A stretch of 64,000 bases of DNA from Siphonodentalium dalli. Lineage: Eukaryota; Mollusca; Scaphopoda; Gadilida; Siphonodentaliidae. Where the stretch lies: NCBI GenBank assembly GCA_032622095.1, contig CP136066.1:189524816-189588815 (forward strand), given 5' to 3'. This document shows, in pieces, positions 1 to 12,800 of the stretch. Within the stretch, counting starts at the first letter, position 1. Each line of letters begins with the position of its first letter. Below the pieces are notes generated by a model, which was not told where the DNA came from, did no database searches, and saw only the letters and a list, made by a program, of their open reading frames with translations. Position numbers and translations under genes: made by a program.

Positions 1-289
1 CATCGAATGAAAACATCACCCATACATAACATGATCATGAAGAAAATGGTCAAACTGACCACACGGATATAATAATGAATGGGCTGTAGATTCAGACAAC
101 GATTAAATTTCAATAAACTTCATCAACATGATATTCTCGTTTTCGTTATATATCTATAAGCAGGGAGAGAGTGAGTGGATTATTGGGGAATTGTAGAGTG
201 AGAAACGATACGTAATGATAAAAGGCGCATTAAGAGCCCGAAAATTTGAATTTTAAATATTGTTCTGTTTCATTTTAACTTTCAACCAC

Positions 290-810
290 TGCGCTTGTAT
301 TGTTAACATTCATTCATAATGAGTGTCTTGTGTCCCTTTAGAGTGCCTTGTGTTCCTTTAATATTCAAACACCAGTGCGTTTATTGTGTTTCTTTAACAT
401 TCATTCATAATGAGTGCCTTGTGTTCCTTTAGCGTGCATTGTGTTCCTTTAACATTCCACACCGTGCGTGCATTATCCCCCTTTAATTATGTCATAGCGT
501 TGGTACATAGAAGACTGTATAACACAATGACTATGTCTGTATATGTTGTCACATCGTGAGTGTATTGTGCTCCTTTAATATTCACACACCAATATTACAT
601 AACGTCCCTTGTTTCGTGTCACTTTAACTCCTTGAGTGTATTGCCCCTTCTAATGATGTCATAGCGTTGGTACATAGAAGACTGTATAACGCTATGCCTA
701 TGTCTGTATATGTTGTCACATCGTGAGTGTATTGTCCACCTTTAATGGTGTCGTAGCGTGTGTACATATAAGACTGTATAACACTATGTCTATATCTGTA
801 TGTTTTGGAA
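290..810 (+). repeat. Diverged tandem repeats, about 170-bp period
   Basis: GTCATAGCGTTGGTACATAG and GACTGTATAACACAATG occur at about 488 and 658, and a diverged third at 748. Shorter GTGCCTTGTGTTCCTTTAA units fill 325-470. The bases 1-289 before it show no feature. Confidence 0.7.
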
Positions 811-1108
811 CATTTAAGAAAGATGTGAAATATAAATTTCAGTTCATTCGTGTAGTAATTTCGTATCAGTTAAACGCTCTTCATTCGTGTATTACCAACA
901 GGTAAGTTGCACTATTTTTGAAAGCAATCACGATGTGTAAAATTTTCATTAAATTACAATAAACCAATGGCTAAGGTGTAACAGGTTTATGGTAAGTAAC
1001 ACAGAGTGACTTAATTCACAATGAAGTAGATTCCACTACATATGCGAGATGTATTGTTTGTCCATAGCTTAAGTGTGTAAACATCACATTTTGCTCGTCA
1101 CGCTATGA

Positions 1109-1183
<75 letters not shown>

Positions 1184-2600
1184 CACACATGATACAATTC
1201 TAGTCATACCTGAGATTAAGTATTATGTAAACATCGGATTTGCTCATCAGACGATAATCTGACAGTATTTACGCATGGTAAATTTATATTCATGCGTAAT
1301 GGTAAGGTAATGTTTTGTGTTATGGTCATGATTTGTTGCGGCCATGTTCTAGCATAGATCGATAAATAAGTTAAAGATTGTTATAAGTCATCGTTGTTTC
1401 ACAGACAGTTCTATTGGTGATCGAATTTGATAACTATTTTGTTGGAAAAACTAAGAGTGTTAGAGTAGCCTCCCTGTTATTTAAATAAAGAGCGTTTGTT
1501 TCGCTTATGTGCGATTGTGATTGTAACTAGGTCTATCGAGTATATAACATATAGCGCTATCATATAAAAGATGAAAGAAATATCAACAGCTTTGTTTAGT
1601 CTGATATTACGTATGTATACGTGTGTACGTCTAACATGTGACCTTTGGTGAAATAGTGCTACACGATGCTTAATAACTTCATCGTGATAGAGAGGTAATG
1701 AATAAACGCTCCTTGTTATTTACGTGAGAGTATCATGTCCAATTATTGCAAATAAAACATTGCAGGCATCGGTGGATACCCGATTGGCACACTTACTGAT
1801 CACGTGATAAGCTGCTAATATGTACAGATTACTTACTTTGGCGTAAGTATGAATAGCTCGATAAACTGATAATATGTACAGGTGATCACACACGCAACAC
1901 TTGATGTTTGGGTTATGAACACTAGGGAAACTACAGGGATAATAGGCTTAGTAATTTTCGCTGTGAAATTCGTTGATTATTCCCTCTACGACGTCCCGAA
2001 GGTTGGTATTATGAAAAAATGGCTCGCTGACACATCATCCGAGTAACTTCCCTAAAACAGGGTGGGGGCGGGGTCCTCGACCCCTTTTTTAGCAACGATT
2101 TTTTAAAATAACCGACTGACGATTCTCGTTCTAAGAACAATAACTCTATAAACGTATGCTCTTCCAATAATTCTCGATAATGTAAGTGTGTCATTTATGC
2201 TGAAAGATGAATAAAGAGCGTTGCTTTACTGTGAGGTAATACTAAGGGTGTCTTGTGCTCCGACACGTACACATTGTGTACGCGCATGAATAGGTGCGGG
2301 TAAGTGATGTGAGATGTGAAGGTGGGGTAGGGGAGGGGGTAGTATTATGACGTAGGTCTGTGACAAACATTGAGTGGAAAATCTGTTGTCAAACAAAAGA
2401 TTTTTTACCACGATAGAACCCAGCGAGATATTATTATTGAAAAGATAATCGATTATACATGTATTTATTGGTGATGACATAATTCACATATGGTAGGATA
2501 TACAATATTTAAAGTGTTCATTTTTTTAATCCCAGTTGACAGAATCAGACATTTCTTCGGATGAATACGCACTATCCAGTAGGTGGGAATATTCATCTGT
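811..2600. other. No gene seen; AT dinucleotide microsatellite inside
   Basis: AT-rich non-coding sequence. An (AT)n run of about 60 bp followed by (GT)n lies at 1110-1183. Two AATAAAGAGCGTT motifs occur at 1485 and 2212. The frames at 2009-2480 (minus) cross low-complexity C/T-rich sequence and do not look like protein. Confidence 0.6.
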
Positions 2601-2960
2601 TGATCAAAATACAGTAAGATGTATGTGTGTCTGAATCTTTACGCAAATAATTTGGTTAAGCCGTCTTAACCAAATTATTTAGTTGCAGACATTTAATAGT
2701 CGGCCGATATTATTTTCAGTAAGATGTATGCCTGTCTGAACCTTTAAGCACATAATTTGGTTAAGCCGTCTTAAGCTGAGATTATTTAGTTGCTGCAATA
2801 GTCGGCCGAGATTACAAAGCAACTTCACACGATGAACCAACAATATACACACACCCACATGATGCTCTGACGACCTGCTCTATGAATTGGTTAAACCATC
2901 TTAAGCTGAGATTAGTTGCAGACACGCAATAGTCGGCCGAAATTACAAAGTTCCCCCAAA
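2600..2960 (+). repeat. Tandem units of about 115 bp with palindromic core
   Basis: AATTTGGTTAAGCCGTCTTA is followed by AAGCTGAGATTATTTAGTTG and AATAGTCGGCCGA, repeated at about 2650, 2755 and 2885. The first unit has become a clean palindrome, AATTTGGTTAAG / CTTAACCAAATT. Confidence 0.65.
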
Positions 2961-3889
2961 AAAAAAACAACTTCACACGATGAACCAACTTGTTAGTCAA
3001 CAATATACACACACCAACAGGACGCTCTGACGCCCATATCGAAAATATACTTACGCCCATTTTTATCAACGATTCTCAAATATATAGTACTATAGTACTA
3101 ACATACTCAAAATACACTTATGCCCAATTTTACGATTGAACCTAACGAGCCCCATGTACTACTGATTACTAACTATTTTTCGTATAAACCAATTCAAAAA
3201 TGTCCAAGATGCCTCATTATGTTTATTGTAATTTTAAAGGATATACCATTATGCCGAATACAAGCATTATCTGCATTGAAACATCTACCGAGTACTAAAC
3301 TGCATGGATAATTAGAAAGACCGATGAAGGAATGGCTGGCTAAAGTGCATGTATATGGATGATTGTGGTCATGTCACCTCATTTAGGAAATAACTCTTGT
3401 TTTGATTAAGTTTATTCAGTTATATCCGAAAAGTTTGAATACAAATTATATAACGCGCGTTATAGAAAATTTGTCTTCAAACTTTTCGGTTATAACTCCT
3501 AACCTTAAAGGGGTACTGTACACTAAATTCGACCATTTATGAAACCATCTCCTTTTATATATAACTTTTAATTGAAGAGAGTAAGAGGTAGAACGGAAAT
3601 ATAATCCTTAAAGGAAAATGCGCGACTCTGATGAGTATATATCAAGAAATGTATGACTTTTGTTTATCTATAGCGCGTTCTATTAAGAACAAGTTTTTCT
3701 CAAATTCTGCAATCTTCACATACAACGAACAATGAATTTGTCACATCGATACCTGTATTGGAGGGCTGCTATAAAAGGATTGGCGGACAGCATGTCTGGA
3801 TTGAATTTAGTTCGACATAGGTATAATATTGTTTGTCAAGAAGCCAAAACAAATATATATAGGTGGTATAATTTTGTTCCGTTGGTGGA
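2961..3889. other. No gene seen; short MITE fragment
   Basis: Apart from a 55-bp fragment at 3506-3560 (TTAAAGGGGTACTGTACACT) shared with 7695 and 38767, nothing is recognised. The fragment is the conserved end of a short mobile element. Confidence 0.5.
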
Positions 3890-4560
3890 GAACCTAGAAT
3901 AATTATTCGTTTGTAAGTTATAGTTCCATCCATATTATTAGTATAGGTTATTTTGGTTGACCAAGCGTTACGCTCACATAGGAATCGTTGTACACATGCG
4001 CAGTCCCAGAATATATAAGAGATGTTCTCATTATTATTTCTACATCGATTACACTGGTCATCAGGTCTTATACTTTTATTATTTTAAGAAACGTGTTAGT
4101 TAATGATATCCTGGAATTAATCCTCAATTGTAACCACTGAAGCTTTGTATCATGCGTCGTGGAGAAAGGAAAGGTAAGCGGTTAAATGTTGTCCAGTCTA
4201 TTTCTGGCTCTCCAAGTTCAATTTTCAATTTGCTTTGGAGCTTGGGGAAAAATTTCAGACTATTCAAAATGTTGTAGAAGTTTTGCCCACCCAATGAATT
4301 TCGCATAGGGAAACCATATTTCTGGGTTGTGTGGGATTACTACAACGAGTTGAGGTTTTCGTATATTTTTTGGCTAATGAATTAATTTGTCTGCGAACTG
4401 CGAAGTATTGAAGTCAGTGGATATATACGTTAAAAGACGTGGAAAGACTTTCGGGTGTGTGAAATTTACCAGTTGTATGTATCAAGTAATTGAAAAAAAT
4501 ATACCATGTCTTCTCCAAGTAGCGAAGTTGATCATTTTGTCGTGTACCTTTATAAAACAT
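3890..4560 (-). mobile_element. LINE remnant, RT C-terminal region (decayed)
   Basis: On the minus strand, out-of-frame pieces read LQYFAVRRQINSLAKKY, then PMRNSLGGQNFYN, then DDQCNRCRNNNENISYIFWD followed by Cys-Ala-Cys. The Cys-x2-Cys then FWDC pattern is the C-terminal zinc-binding region common in LINE reverse transcriptases. Many stops and frameshifts, so an old copy. It is a different family from the LINE at 12.8-30.6 kb. The plus-strand frame 4387-4740 is its shadow. Confidence 0.65.
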
Positions 4561-4739
4561 TCAAGAACTTATACATATTTTGGAAAACAATTAGGCCTAA
4601 TAATGACTGGGCTGATATTTGCTAAACGATGTGAATACCAAATAGCCATCTTGATTATAGTCTTATACCGCCAGTATTACAATTATAATATTTCACAAGA
4701 TATGTTATTTTTAGAACAAAATAGCGGTTCTTTTACTTA

Positions 4740-5886
4740 GCAGGATCAGTTTTCCTTAATGGCTTCATAGCAACTCGGCGGGACCACCAGCATTATATCA
4801 CATTAGCAGGATCAGTTTTCCCTAATGGCTTCATAGCAACTCAGCGGGACCACCATCATTATATCACATTAGCAGGATCAGTTTTCCCTAATGGCATCAT
4901 AGCAACTCAGCGGGACCACCAGCATGATATCACATTAGCAGGATCAGTTTTCCCTAATGGCATCATAGCAACTCAGCGGGATCGACCACCAGCATTATAT
5001 TACATTAGCAGGATCAGTTTTCCTTAATGGCTTCATAGCAACTCAGCGGGACCACCATCATTATATCACATTAGCAGGATCAGTTTTCCCTAATGGCATC
5101 ATAGCAACTCAGCGGGACCACCAGCATTATATCACATTAGCAGGATCAGTTTTCCCTAATGGCATCATAGCAACTCAGCGGGACCACCAGCATTATATTA
5201 CATTAGCAGGATCAGTTTTCCCTAATGGCATCATAGCAACTCAGCGGGATCGACCACCAGCATTATATCACATTAGCAGGATCAGTTTTCCTTAATGGCT
5301 TCATAGCAACTCAGCGGGACCACCATCATTATATCACATTAGCAGGATCAGTTTTCCCTAATGGCATCATAGCAACTCAGCGGGACCACCAGCATTATAT
5401 TACATTAGCAGGATCAGTTTTCCCTAATGGCATCATAGCAACTCAGCGGGATCGACCACCAGCATTATATCACATTAGCAGGATCAGTTTTCCCTAATGG
5501 CATCATAGCAACTCAGCGGGACCACCAGCAATATATCACATTAGCAGGATCAGTTTTCCCTAATGGCATCATAGCAACTCAGCGGGATCGACCACCAGCA
5601 TTATATCACATTAGCAGGATCAGTTTTCCCTAATGGCATCATAGCAACTCAGCGGGATCGACCACCAGCATTATATCACATTAGCAGGATCAGTTTTCCT
5701 TAATGGCATCATAGCAACTCAGCGGGACCACCAGCATTATATCACATTAGCAGGATCAGTTTTCCCTAATGGCATCATAGCAACTCAGCGGGACCACCAT
5801 CATTATATTACATTAGCAGGATCAGTTTTCCCTAATGGCATCATAACAACTCAGCGGGACCACCAGCATTATATCACATTAGCAGG
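4740..5886 (+). repeat. 66-bp satellite, about 17 copies, higher-order structure
   Basis: Tandem units starting AGCAGGATCAGTTTTCCCTA, with GGCATCATAGCAACTCAGCG and CACCAGCATTATATCAC. Most are 66 bp; five units are 70 bp because of an inserted ATCG in GGGATCGACC (4978, 5248, 5448, 5584, 5654). Units with CCTTAATGGCTTC at 4740, 5007 and 5275 start blocks of three or four units that end with a 70-bp unit, so blocks of 268 bp were copied as well as single units. The array is interrupted on the right by CTTAACCGG and E1d. Confidence 0.93.
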
Positions 5887-5908
5887 ACCACTTAACCGGG
5901 GGGAGTAT

Positions 5909-6254
5909 TATTACGCGCGCCGCGTGTATACTATTGTACAAAATCCTGTTTCGCCTGGGCGCTGCCATATATATATTTATTACCTCCAGTTCTGAAGAGC
6001 ATACATAGTGTTACACAGTATTCATAAGTATCTAGATCCGATAACACATTCTATGCAATAAATTAGGATATATACATTGAGAATTTCAATTTCGTTTATT
6101 TGCGTTTACATTATGTCAATAATGTTGATTTTTGGTTTGTGATAAGCTATGCCAATTACAAACAACAGAAATGAAAAAGATTCTATAATTACAATCATGG
6201 GTATATACCATATGATCTTGCGCGCGTTACCATTTCTGACTATGGTTTTCTTGT
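5909..6254 (-). mobile_element. Hairpin-ended element, short copy E1d (346 bp)
   Basis: The start at 6254 (minus strand) reads ACAAGAAAACCATAGTCAG. The end at 5909 is the hairpin ACGCG-GCG-CGCGT followed by AATA. The sequence between 6065 and 6254 is alignable with 55745-56048. It sits between the 66-bp satellite and exon 6 of the receptor, with its start only 13 bp beyond the exon 6 donor site. Confidence 0.6.
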
Positions 6255-6267
6255 GTAGTATACATAC

Positions 6268-6595
6268 CTACGAGTGGAAACGTCTCTGAAGAATATGGAA
6301 GATTGGCGGTTATTGACGTCAACATCAGGACCAAGGCCAGTAATACAGTAATAATGAATGACATCTTCTCGCCGGCCTCTTGATGAAGATAAAAGACAAA
6401 TGGAGACAGAAAGGAAATAAGCATCGTCGGCAGAAGAACGCTTAACACGTAAAATGATGGCTTCCTTCTCAAGATTACAGATAACATCATCACCGAAGTT
6501 CTCATCCCCGTAATCTTGACGTGGCTATCTATAAACTCCCACTCCGGATGGTCCAATCCTTGGTGTTTAATTAGACCACTCATCAGTTGGACCTC
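6268..6595 (-). CDS. Receptor exon 6: loop C, TM1 and M2
   Basis: A 328-bp exon, phase 0 in and phase 1 out. The acceptor ends AACAG and the donor is GTATGT (6267-6262). It encodes residues 186-294: HPEWEF (the conserved EW of beta strand 8-9), a region where alpha subunits carry YxCC but where this exon has no Cys at all, the ILRRKPSFYVLSVLLP entry to TM1, and GEKMSFIITVLLALVLMLTS, the M2 channel-lining helix. It stops at FPLVG just before TM3. The acceptor pyrimidine tract is poor. A TSD-less element (5909-6254) begins 13 bp into the following intron. The downstream exons were not found. Confidence 0.93.
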
Positions 6596-6609
6596 CTGTT
6601 GATAATCGA

Positions 6610-7010
6610 ATGTATTAAAGACATATTATGGACTTATTCTGGTGCGTGAAACTGATAAGTTAGAATGCAGTCGCTATGCCAACTGAAGGAATATGCCATT
6701 CTACTAACATCGTCGAAAATTTTAAGCATTTCGGCCGTACCACTCCATAGAAAACATCGTCAGATCTACGATCAATTGTAAATATTTTTACTACTCGATT
6801 CGGGACGCATCTATCTGCGATAAACTGACGAAAATGAATTCGCCATCAAGAGTCATTGCATTTAATTAATATATAAGAATGACGGTGTGTGCTGTTCATT
6901 TTGATTCACTATTTATAAAAAAATACCACTTTGAACAAGAATATTCTCCATTTCTGTTTGATTACCATACCGGAGTGTCTCACTTCACTCTCCAAGGTAC
7001 CAAGCTGACT
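6610..7010 (+). repeat. Dispersed 400-bp repeat, copy 1
   Basis: Alignable with 40735-41145: AAAGACATATTATGGACTT, ATAAGTTAG, CCACTCCATAGAAAACATCG, GAGTCATTGCATTTAA, TATATAAGAATGACG. Non-coding; probably a MITE or SINE-like element. Its left end is 15 bp upstream of exon 6. Confidence 0.65.
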
Positions 7011-7015
7011 TCTAG

Positions 7016-7017
7016 TT

Positions 7018-7050
<33 letters not shown>

Positions 7051-7053
7051 CAA
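7016..7053 (+). repeat. (CAA)n microsatellite
   Basis: About twelve AAC/CAA units. The Asn-rich frame through it is not a gene. Confidence 0.9.
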
Positions 7054-7689
7054 CAACCGCAACATAAAACGTAATTTCAAATAACTCTGTTTCACTGAAT
7101 AAATTATATTGAACACCAAATGTGACATGCACATATAGACAGAACACGCGCGTCTTAATCGAGAATCTTTTATCGAATGAGTTGCAGACGGCGCAAAGAT
7201 CTATTTCACGAAAGCGGAGCTTGATGGAATGTAATTATGCGCCGTCCACAACGAGTTCGATAACAGATTTGAGATTTATATTATATGATGCAATTTTGTT
7301 CTATATTTATTCCACATACGAATTGTTGACATTACGCACGTCATCAACACTTTTGACGACAACGTCAAACGAAGTAATTCCGTCTTGTAATCAACGTGTT
7401 ATATACAACAAATGGCTACGATTCCAGTGCTAACACATGCCTCGTACTAACAGGTGTGGAATAAAACTAGACTTGTATAGCTTCACAGAATATGCATTAC
7501 TGTACCACTCTAAAACGTCGAAAATATATGAAATAAATGAATGGCTATGCCAGAAATCTACCGTACATATCACAAGAAAAAACACCATATTTATAAGAAG
7601 ATAGCTAGTGTCTTTAAAGTGCGTTCCAAATGTATTATGTTATATAAAAACCGAATCATGTTTCTTAAAAGTAGCCTGGAACCCTGAGT

Positions 7690-7885
7690 ACATCAATAAA
7701 GGGGTACTATACACTAAATCCGGCCATTTGTGAGACCATCTCCTTTTATACTCAACAGAATATATGCAACAAATGAATGAATTTGAGCATGGATTAGTGC
7801 AAAAGACACTCAAGTGCCGTATGAATTATGCAACCAACATGATAATTATAATTACCATGTTGTTTGCATCGTTCATAGAACACAT
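7690..7885 (+). mobile_element. AAAGGGGTACT-type MITE, copy 1
   Basis: AAAGGGGTACTATACACTAA, GGCCATTTGTGAGACCATCT, then CAACAAATGAATGAATTT and ATTAGTGCAAAAGAC. The inverse of 38600-38767 over about 170 bp. It lies in intron 5 between exons 5 and 6. Confidence 0.65.
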
Positions 7886-9190
7886 GAGTATATTTTGCAC
7901 TCACATGGTCGACGAGTTTATGTTAAGTGAGCGGATATCCTCCTACTAAAACTGGCAATGTCGAGATATGCATGGCCTTAGTTGCCGAAAGCGACATTAA
8001 ACCCAAAATCAATTAATCAACCACTCTCAACAGCAGTCAATCCCTACTTTCCTCACGAACCATTATTATTCCATTGGCCTTTCGAAGAAAATCTGTCGCT
8101 CTCCAGATATAGAGTCAGGTATGAATAAAAAATATTTCTTGAGAATATAGATACCTGACGACCGAATAGCACGACCTGGTATGCTTTGAAGATAAATAGG
8201 TTGAGTGGCGTTTGATGGCCAATGGGCAGGGGAACAAGTTTGTCCAGGAAAGACAGTTTGTGTATATGAATTACCCATTCGACTGGTATTATTCACAAGA
8301 TACTTAGAGCGAAAATCGTTGGAGTTCGTGTCGGCATGATTGGATTTGTTTTACGCATACCCGGGATGACCTCTCGATGTTCAACATACCAGCACTGTTG
8401 TCTAACGGAAGTAAATCACATCCATAGGGAGCTTTAGGTAACACCATGCACTTGGACAGTTTAGTAATGACAGCGGGAGAACATGTCTGGATTTTTCGTT
8501 ATCCATCTAAGGCAAAGCAGACACTGGGCATCTTATGTGCACTGTTTTCAGAGCGTTTCAACGTGTTACCAAATTTTCCCTGAAAAATTCAAAGATGCGT
8601 ACATTCTGTTTGTTCTGTTAGGATACTATATATCCCCAAGTTGCCCAGTTCCAGATAGTCCCGTGCTGGCGAATGACATCATTGAAGACAACAACGTGCA
8701 GCTTACATTTTCTTGTATTCCAATGTCTTGATCACTGGGGAAACTCGATCATAATGAACCTCTTCGCTAATTAGAACAAATTGTATAATACAGACATGAG
8801 TTCTACCGCACGGTAATTATACGGCTTGTGGTGTGGTTTTGGTTCTCCGTTGTAGGCCATGTCAACCATTTGGTGAAAACGTCAGTTTTTCTCCAAACAT
8901 TATCCATTATGAATTGCTGTAAAATTGCCAAGTAACTGCGCGGAAAACTGCTCACTTTGTATCCATTTTTGTTGGACATATACCAGGCTGTATACCCGTT
9001 TACAACTTTATCTTTTATATATGGGTAAATTCAAAATGGCGGAAAATATGGCCCAATTTGAGCGAAAATTCCCCTTATGTATTGCGCGTATGCCTACAGT
9101 GGTGGAATGGATGTATTTAGCTTGATCAGCTGGAAACTAACTTTGACTTATTTGTTGTCAAATCGGACCATGGCTCTTATAAAGCCTGCA
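7886..9190. other. Intron 5, no feature seen
   Basis: About 1.3 kb of non-coding sequence between receptor exons 5 and 6. Frames at 8066-8296 and 8483-8731 were inspected; neither shows a domain, and codon-like conservation cannot be judged. Confidence 0.5.
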
Positions 9191-9195
9191 GATAG

Positions 9196-9307
9196 TGTGT
9201 CTGTCATTTTCAGAATGGGGTCCCCAGAAGGTGAATTTAGTTATGCTATCGCGCACAGCGGGCTGGCATAACCAAATTCACCCTCTTGAGACCTCATTCT
9301 GCTTAGG
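9196..9307. mobile_element. Palindromic MITE, diverged copy 1
   Basis: Same layout as 52465-52607: TGTCTGTCATTTTCAGAATG, CCAGAAGGTGAATTTAG, then the inverted half. The open frames reported through it are palindrome artefacts. Confidence 0.65.
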
Positions 9308-9482
9308 CATCATTTTCTGGGAAGTGTCTATATTCTCAAATTAACTTTGTTTTTAGTTCCATTTTACCTTCTGGGAAGTTTCTATATCCCCTAATCTGCA
9401 GAGATGTGCCCAATAGGTGAACATCATCAACTTCAACTGGGGAACTTCAATCTGATTTTAGGTCTACCATAGCAGTTGATAG

Positions 9483-9590
9483 CAGAATGTGGTTCCCAGC
9501 GGGTGAATTTGGTGATGCCAGCACGCTGTGTGGGATAGCGTCACGATATTCACCCTCTGGGGACCTAATTTGCAAATGACAGACACGCTA
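9483..9590. mobile_element. Palindromic MITE, diverged copy 2
   Basis: It retains GGGTGAATTTGGTGATGCCA and the inverted end CAAATGACAGACACG; the outer left arm is lost. It ends 28 bp from the exon 5 donor signal. Confidence 0.6.
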
Positions 9591-9623
9591 TTTGTTGGCT
9601 TGGCTCTTATAAATAGAACTCAC

Positions 9624-9804
9624 CGTTTTTTCGTATGCCATCACCTCCAACTCGATCTCACACTCTTGTGTATCAAATGGGAAGTACGTCACAACCATCA
9701 TGCATGACGTAATGAGAGAAACTGGAACCTTCCATTGCATGCTACCATTGTCGGCTATCCGGACAGGAACGCTGGCATCGGCTATGATGGCAAATTTTCC
9801 CACA
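9624..9804 (-). CDS. Receptor exon 5: Cys-loop
   Basis: A 181-bp exon with acceptor CCTCAG and donor GTGAGT. It encodes residues 125-185. The diagnostic Cys-loop reads CMMVVTYFPFDTQEC, a C-x13-C loop with the canonical Phe-Pro-Phe-Asp core. After the second Cys the usual FGSWTY is replaced by LEVMAY, so the loop B Trp is Met180. The Tyr two residues later is kept. Exon 4 lies 21 kb upstream because of the transposon cluster in between. Two palindromic MITE copies lie on the donor side, the nearer ending 28 bp away. Confidence 0.93.
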
Positions 9805-12800
9805 CTGAGGAGGCATGTGAGAAGATGACATGTGGTAAACATTTGAACGGACATGGCTCATTCAGGGTCGGGAACCTGACATAACCATATCCTACCAACA
9901 TGCACCAACTGCTGGACTGTTCAAATTTCAGCTCGTTGCACTGAGAACAAATACACTGTATGATTATCAACCGATAACAGTTAAAGAGAGAACCATAATA
10001 AGAATGTGTTGAAATCAAGTTCAATAAACCGAAACGCGCAATATTTAGGTTTTGTTTTGAATGCACGAAAACCTGAAACTGTATTACATGTACAAGGTGA
10101 ATTCAACGGAATGTTGCCACTTCGCAAATTGACGTCGTTCCCCTGACAAAATGTTCACAGTAATGTTTTAATTGACTATGGACATGCCTCAGTAAATTAG
10201 TGGACACATATATGTATATCTGTTTAGTATAGTGGTCCGAGAGGAGGAATAGTCTATTATATAGACTACTAGCAGGGTTACCCGGCGTTGTCGAGATTAA
10301 AGTGATGTGAAACCCTCTGCATGCTGTGGATAATTGTTGGGAATATAGAATACTCTTGCTCAAAGTGTTACAAATATTCTCATAAATTGTATATTCAAAT
10401 AGCATCACAAACATTATTCCTACACAGTCATGGAATATAAGTAGTGGCTCACCTTGTCGATTGTCATTTTGTTTATCGAGATTAATTCGTTCCACCAATA
10501 AAGAAGTATTCATTTATTTACAACTGCGTATACTTCAGATGCTATAACATGATACATAAACATCATAAACACATTAGTTTGCAAAAATAAAAGGCGACAA
10601 TTGGGTTTTACATATAGAGATGTATCAATCAATATAGTGGGTTGGACTAAGATCTTGAGGATACCTGGCTATCATATCTCCATGAAGATACAGATGTTTT
10701 AAAGACATGTCCAGGTGCTCCTCTGTTCATGGTGCTATATATTGGCTAAATATCATCAGTTTAAAAGAAATGTTGCTGCGCATGTATATCAGCCACATTT
10801 GCCCGACACAGAGTGAGATTTTGATTTGTTTGTTAGTCGATGAGTCTGTTCTAAAAAAAAACTCCGCTGTATCGGGCAGATATACTCTTGTCAGATGTCA
10901 GTATTGGAGGATCCTGAAAAGTCATGTGCTACTGACTGCGTTTTCTTTTATATCAGAAGAAAATATATTTGAAGGCACACTGTGACCACTATTTTTGAAC
11001 AGGCCTTCGATACATTTCCATATCTCTTGACAAATTATAACTTTCTTTGTGGAAACTTTATTTGAATGGAACAGACTCAATTGTGTTATAATATATACAT
11101 GAGCCATTCTAATATGCTATCCTCTGACGGCTCGATGTCTCTCAGTTTGCAAGAATATATGTATCTCTTAAATATAATGATAAATATACTTTTAATGCTT
11201 CTTCTATGTATCTGCTTTTGCTAGCTCATTATGTGAATGCCCTGATTCCCATCCCCATATAAATATGATAGTTGAGAAGATATAATTGTTATTGTGACTT
11301 AATTGGGTCACCTTGTGTCGAGATTGTGATTGTGACTCCTTAAAACAATATGGAGATGGCCTTTGTGACTATATTTAACTTACAGCAATCTTATAAATGA
11401 TAGTGCATATCCTCTCGCCATCCGTGACCCAAACGACACCAAATGTGTTTTATCTCATCGTATCATTAGAGAAGAATGTGTATGAATTTGGTGGAAATTA
11501 CTGCTAAATATATTTGTATATGCTTTTGTGACAACTGCCATCCTCATGTATGACTTTAACGGCGCCACTTTTGTCATATTTAAACCACGTCCGTTAGACT
11601 CATGGATGCATGATATACTGGAAATGATTATATATAGGTTTGGTGATAATCAGCAACTAAACAATTTCTTATCATAGTTATGACCCCCCCCCCCCCCCCC
11701 CATCTTTCACCCAAACGGCAGCAATTTGGCGTCTTTAATCACACGATTATATTCCTCGTATCACGGAGAAGAATAATATACCAATTTGGTCGAAATCTGT
11801 GCTAAAAATAGTCCCTCCCTGACATCAACAACGTCACTTTAGAAAAGTTTTCTTAACATTTAGGCCTTCTAGAAGCTAGAATATCTATATTCCCATGTAT
11901 TCCCTTTTCATCGCAGAACAATTTCAAAATTTTCAGTGCAAAGTTTTGTTGTTTCCTTTGTTTTTTTTGCTTAAATAAATTGCCCGGCTTCTAATTGGGC
12001 AAATCTGAAATTTTCTTCCTCAGGATCTATTGTGGCCATTTTGACTAGCAATGGAAAGCAGACGTCGTCGTCGTGGTAAAACAATGACATCAGTTCAAAA
12101 CAATACTTTTTTTTACCGGAAACAAACTGAAGATTCGTTCAGAGAATTTAGTAGCGGGAACTAAGGAAATAGACAAAAATATCGAAGCGATATTGTGATC
12201 AGCGCGGCGAAAGGAACATGATAAAACGCCACATCAAACATGGGTAAAACATCACAAATAATTATTTAAAATAACATAAAGAATTTGCTTACGATCATTT
12301 ATTGTGCTCTAGTTGTCGATTACAAAGACATTTCGGATAAAAACATGTTGAACTTTTGCAGCGAGGCGGAGATGACTTTCAAATTACCTCACCGGTATAG
12401 TGGGCATGCTAAAAATAGATTTCCGGATTTTCCAAGCGATAGTGGGTGTGCTAAAATTATGAGGCGCACTATCGTGTCGTGTACGACACTATCGATAATA
12501 GTGAATGTCAAGCAACCAATCACAAGCGTGGATCAGGCTTATACTGTCACGTGAGATACAATATAATGGTCTTTGCGCATGCGTGAAGTTACAAGTGTTT
12601 AAAAAATTTGGGAGCAAATATATAAAAAAAAATCTGTTTATATCGACCTGTGATCATCAAATTCCACAAGGGAGTAAGATATATGTGACTTAGGATCATT
12701 CTAATAGATACGGATATTCGGATCCACACAATTCCGGACAGTTCTGATATTCTGAATTTCGGTAGGTGACAACGCCCAAATTTATAAACATTGACAGACA
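9805..12800. other. Intron 4, right part: repeats, no exon found
   Basis: A segment with ACTAGCAGGGTTACCCGGCG (10265-10285) resembles mobile-element ends. Inverted copies of a roughly 130-bp unit (CACCAAATTTG, CACGATTA, CGCCA) occur at about 11390-11790 and again at 37850-38500. An 18-base C run is at 11684-11701. The bases before 12801 may hold the LINE 5' untranslated region, but its left end is not defined. Confidence 0.5.
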
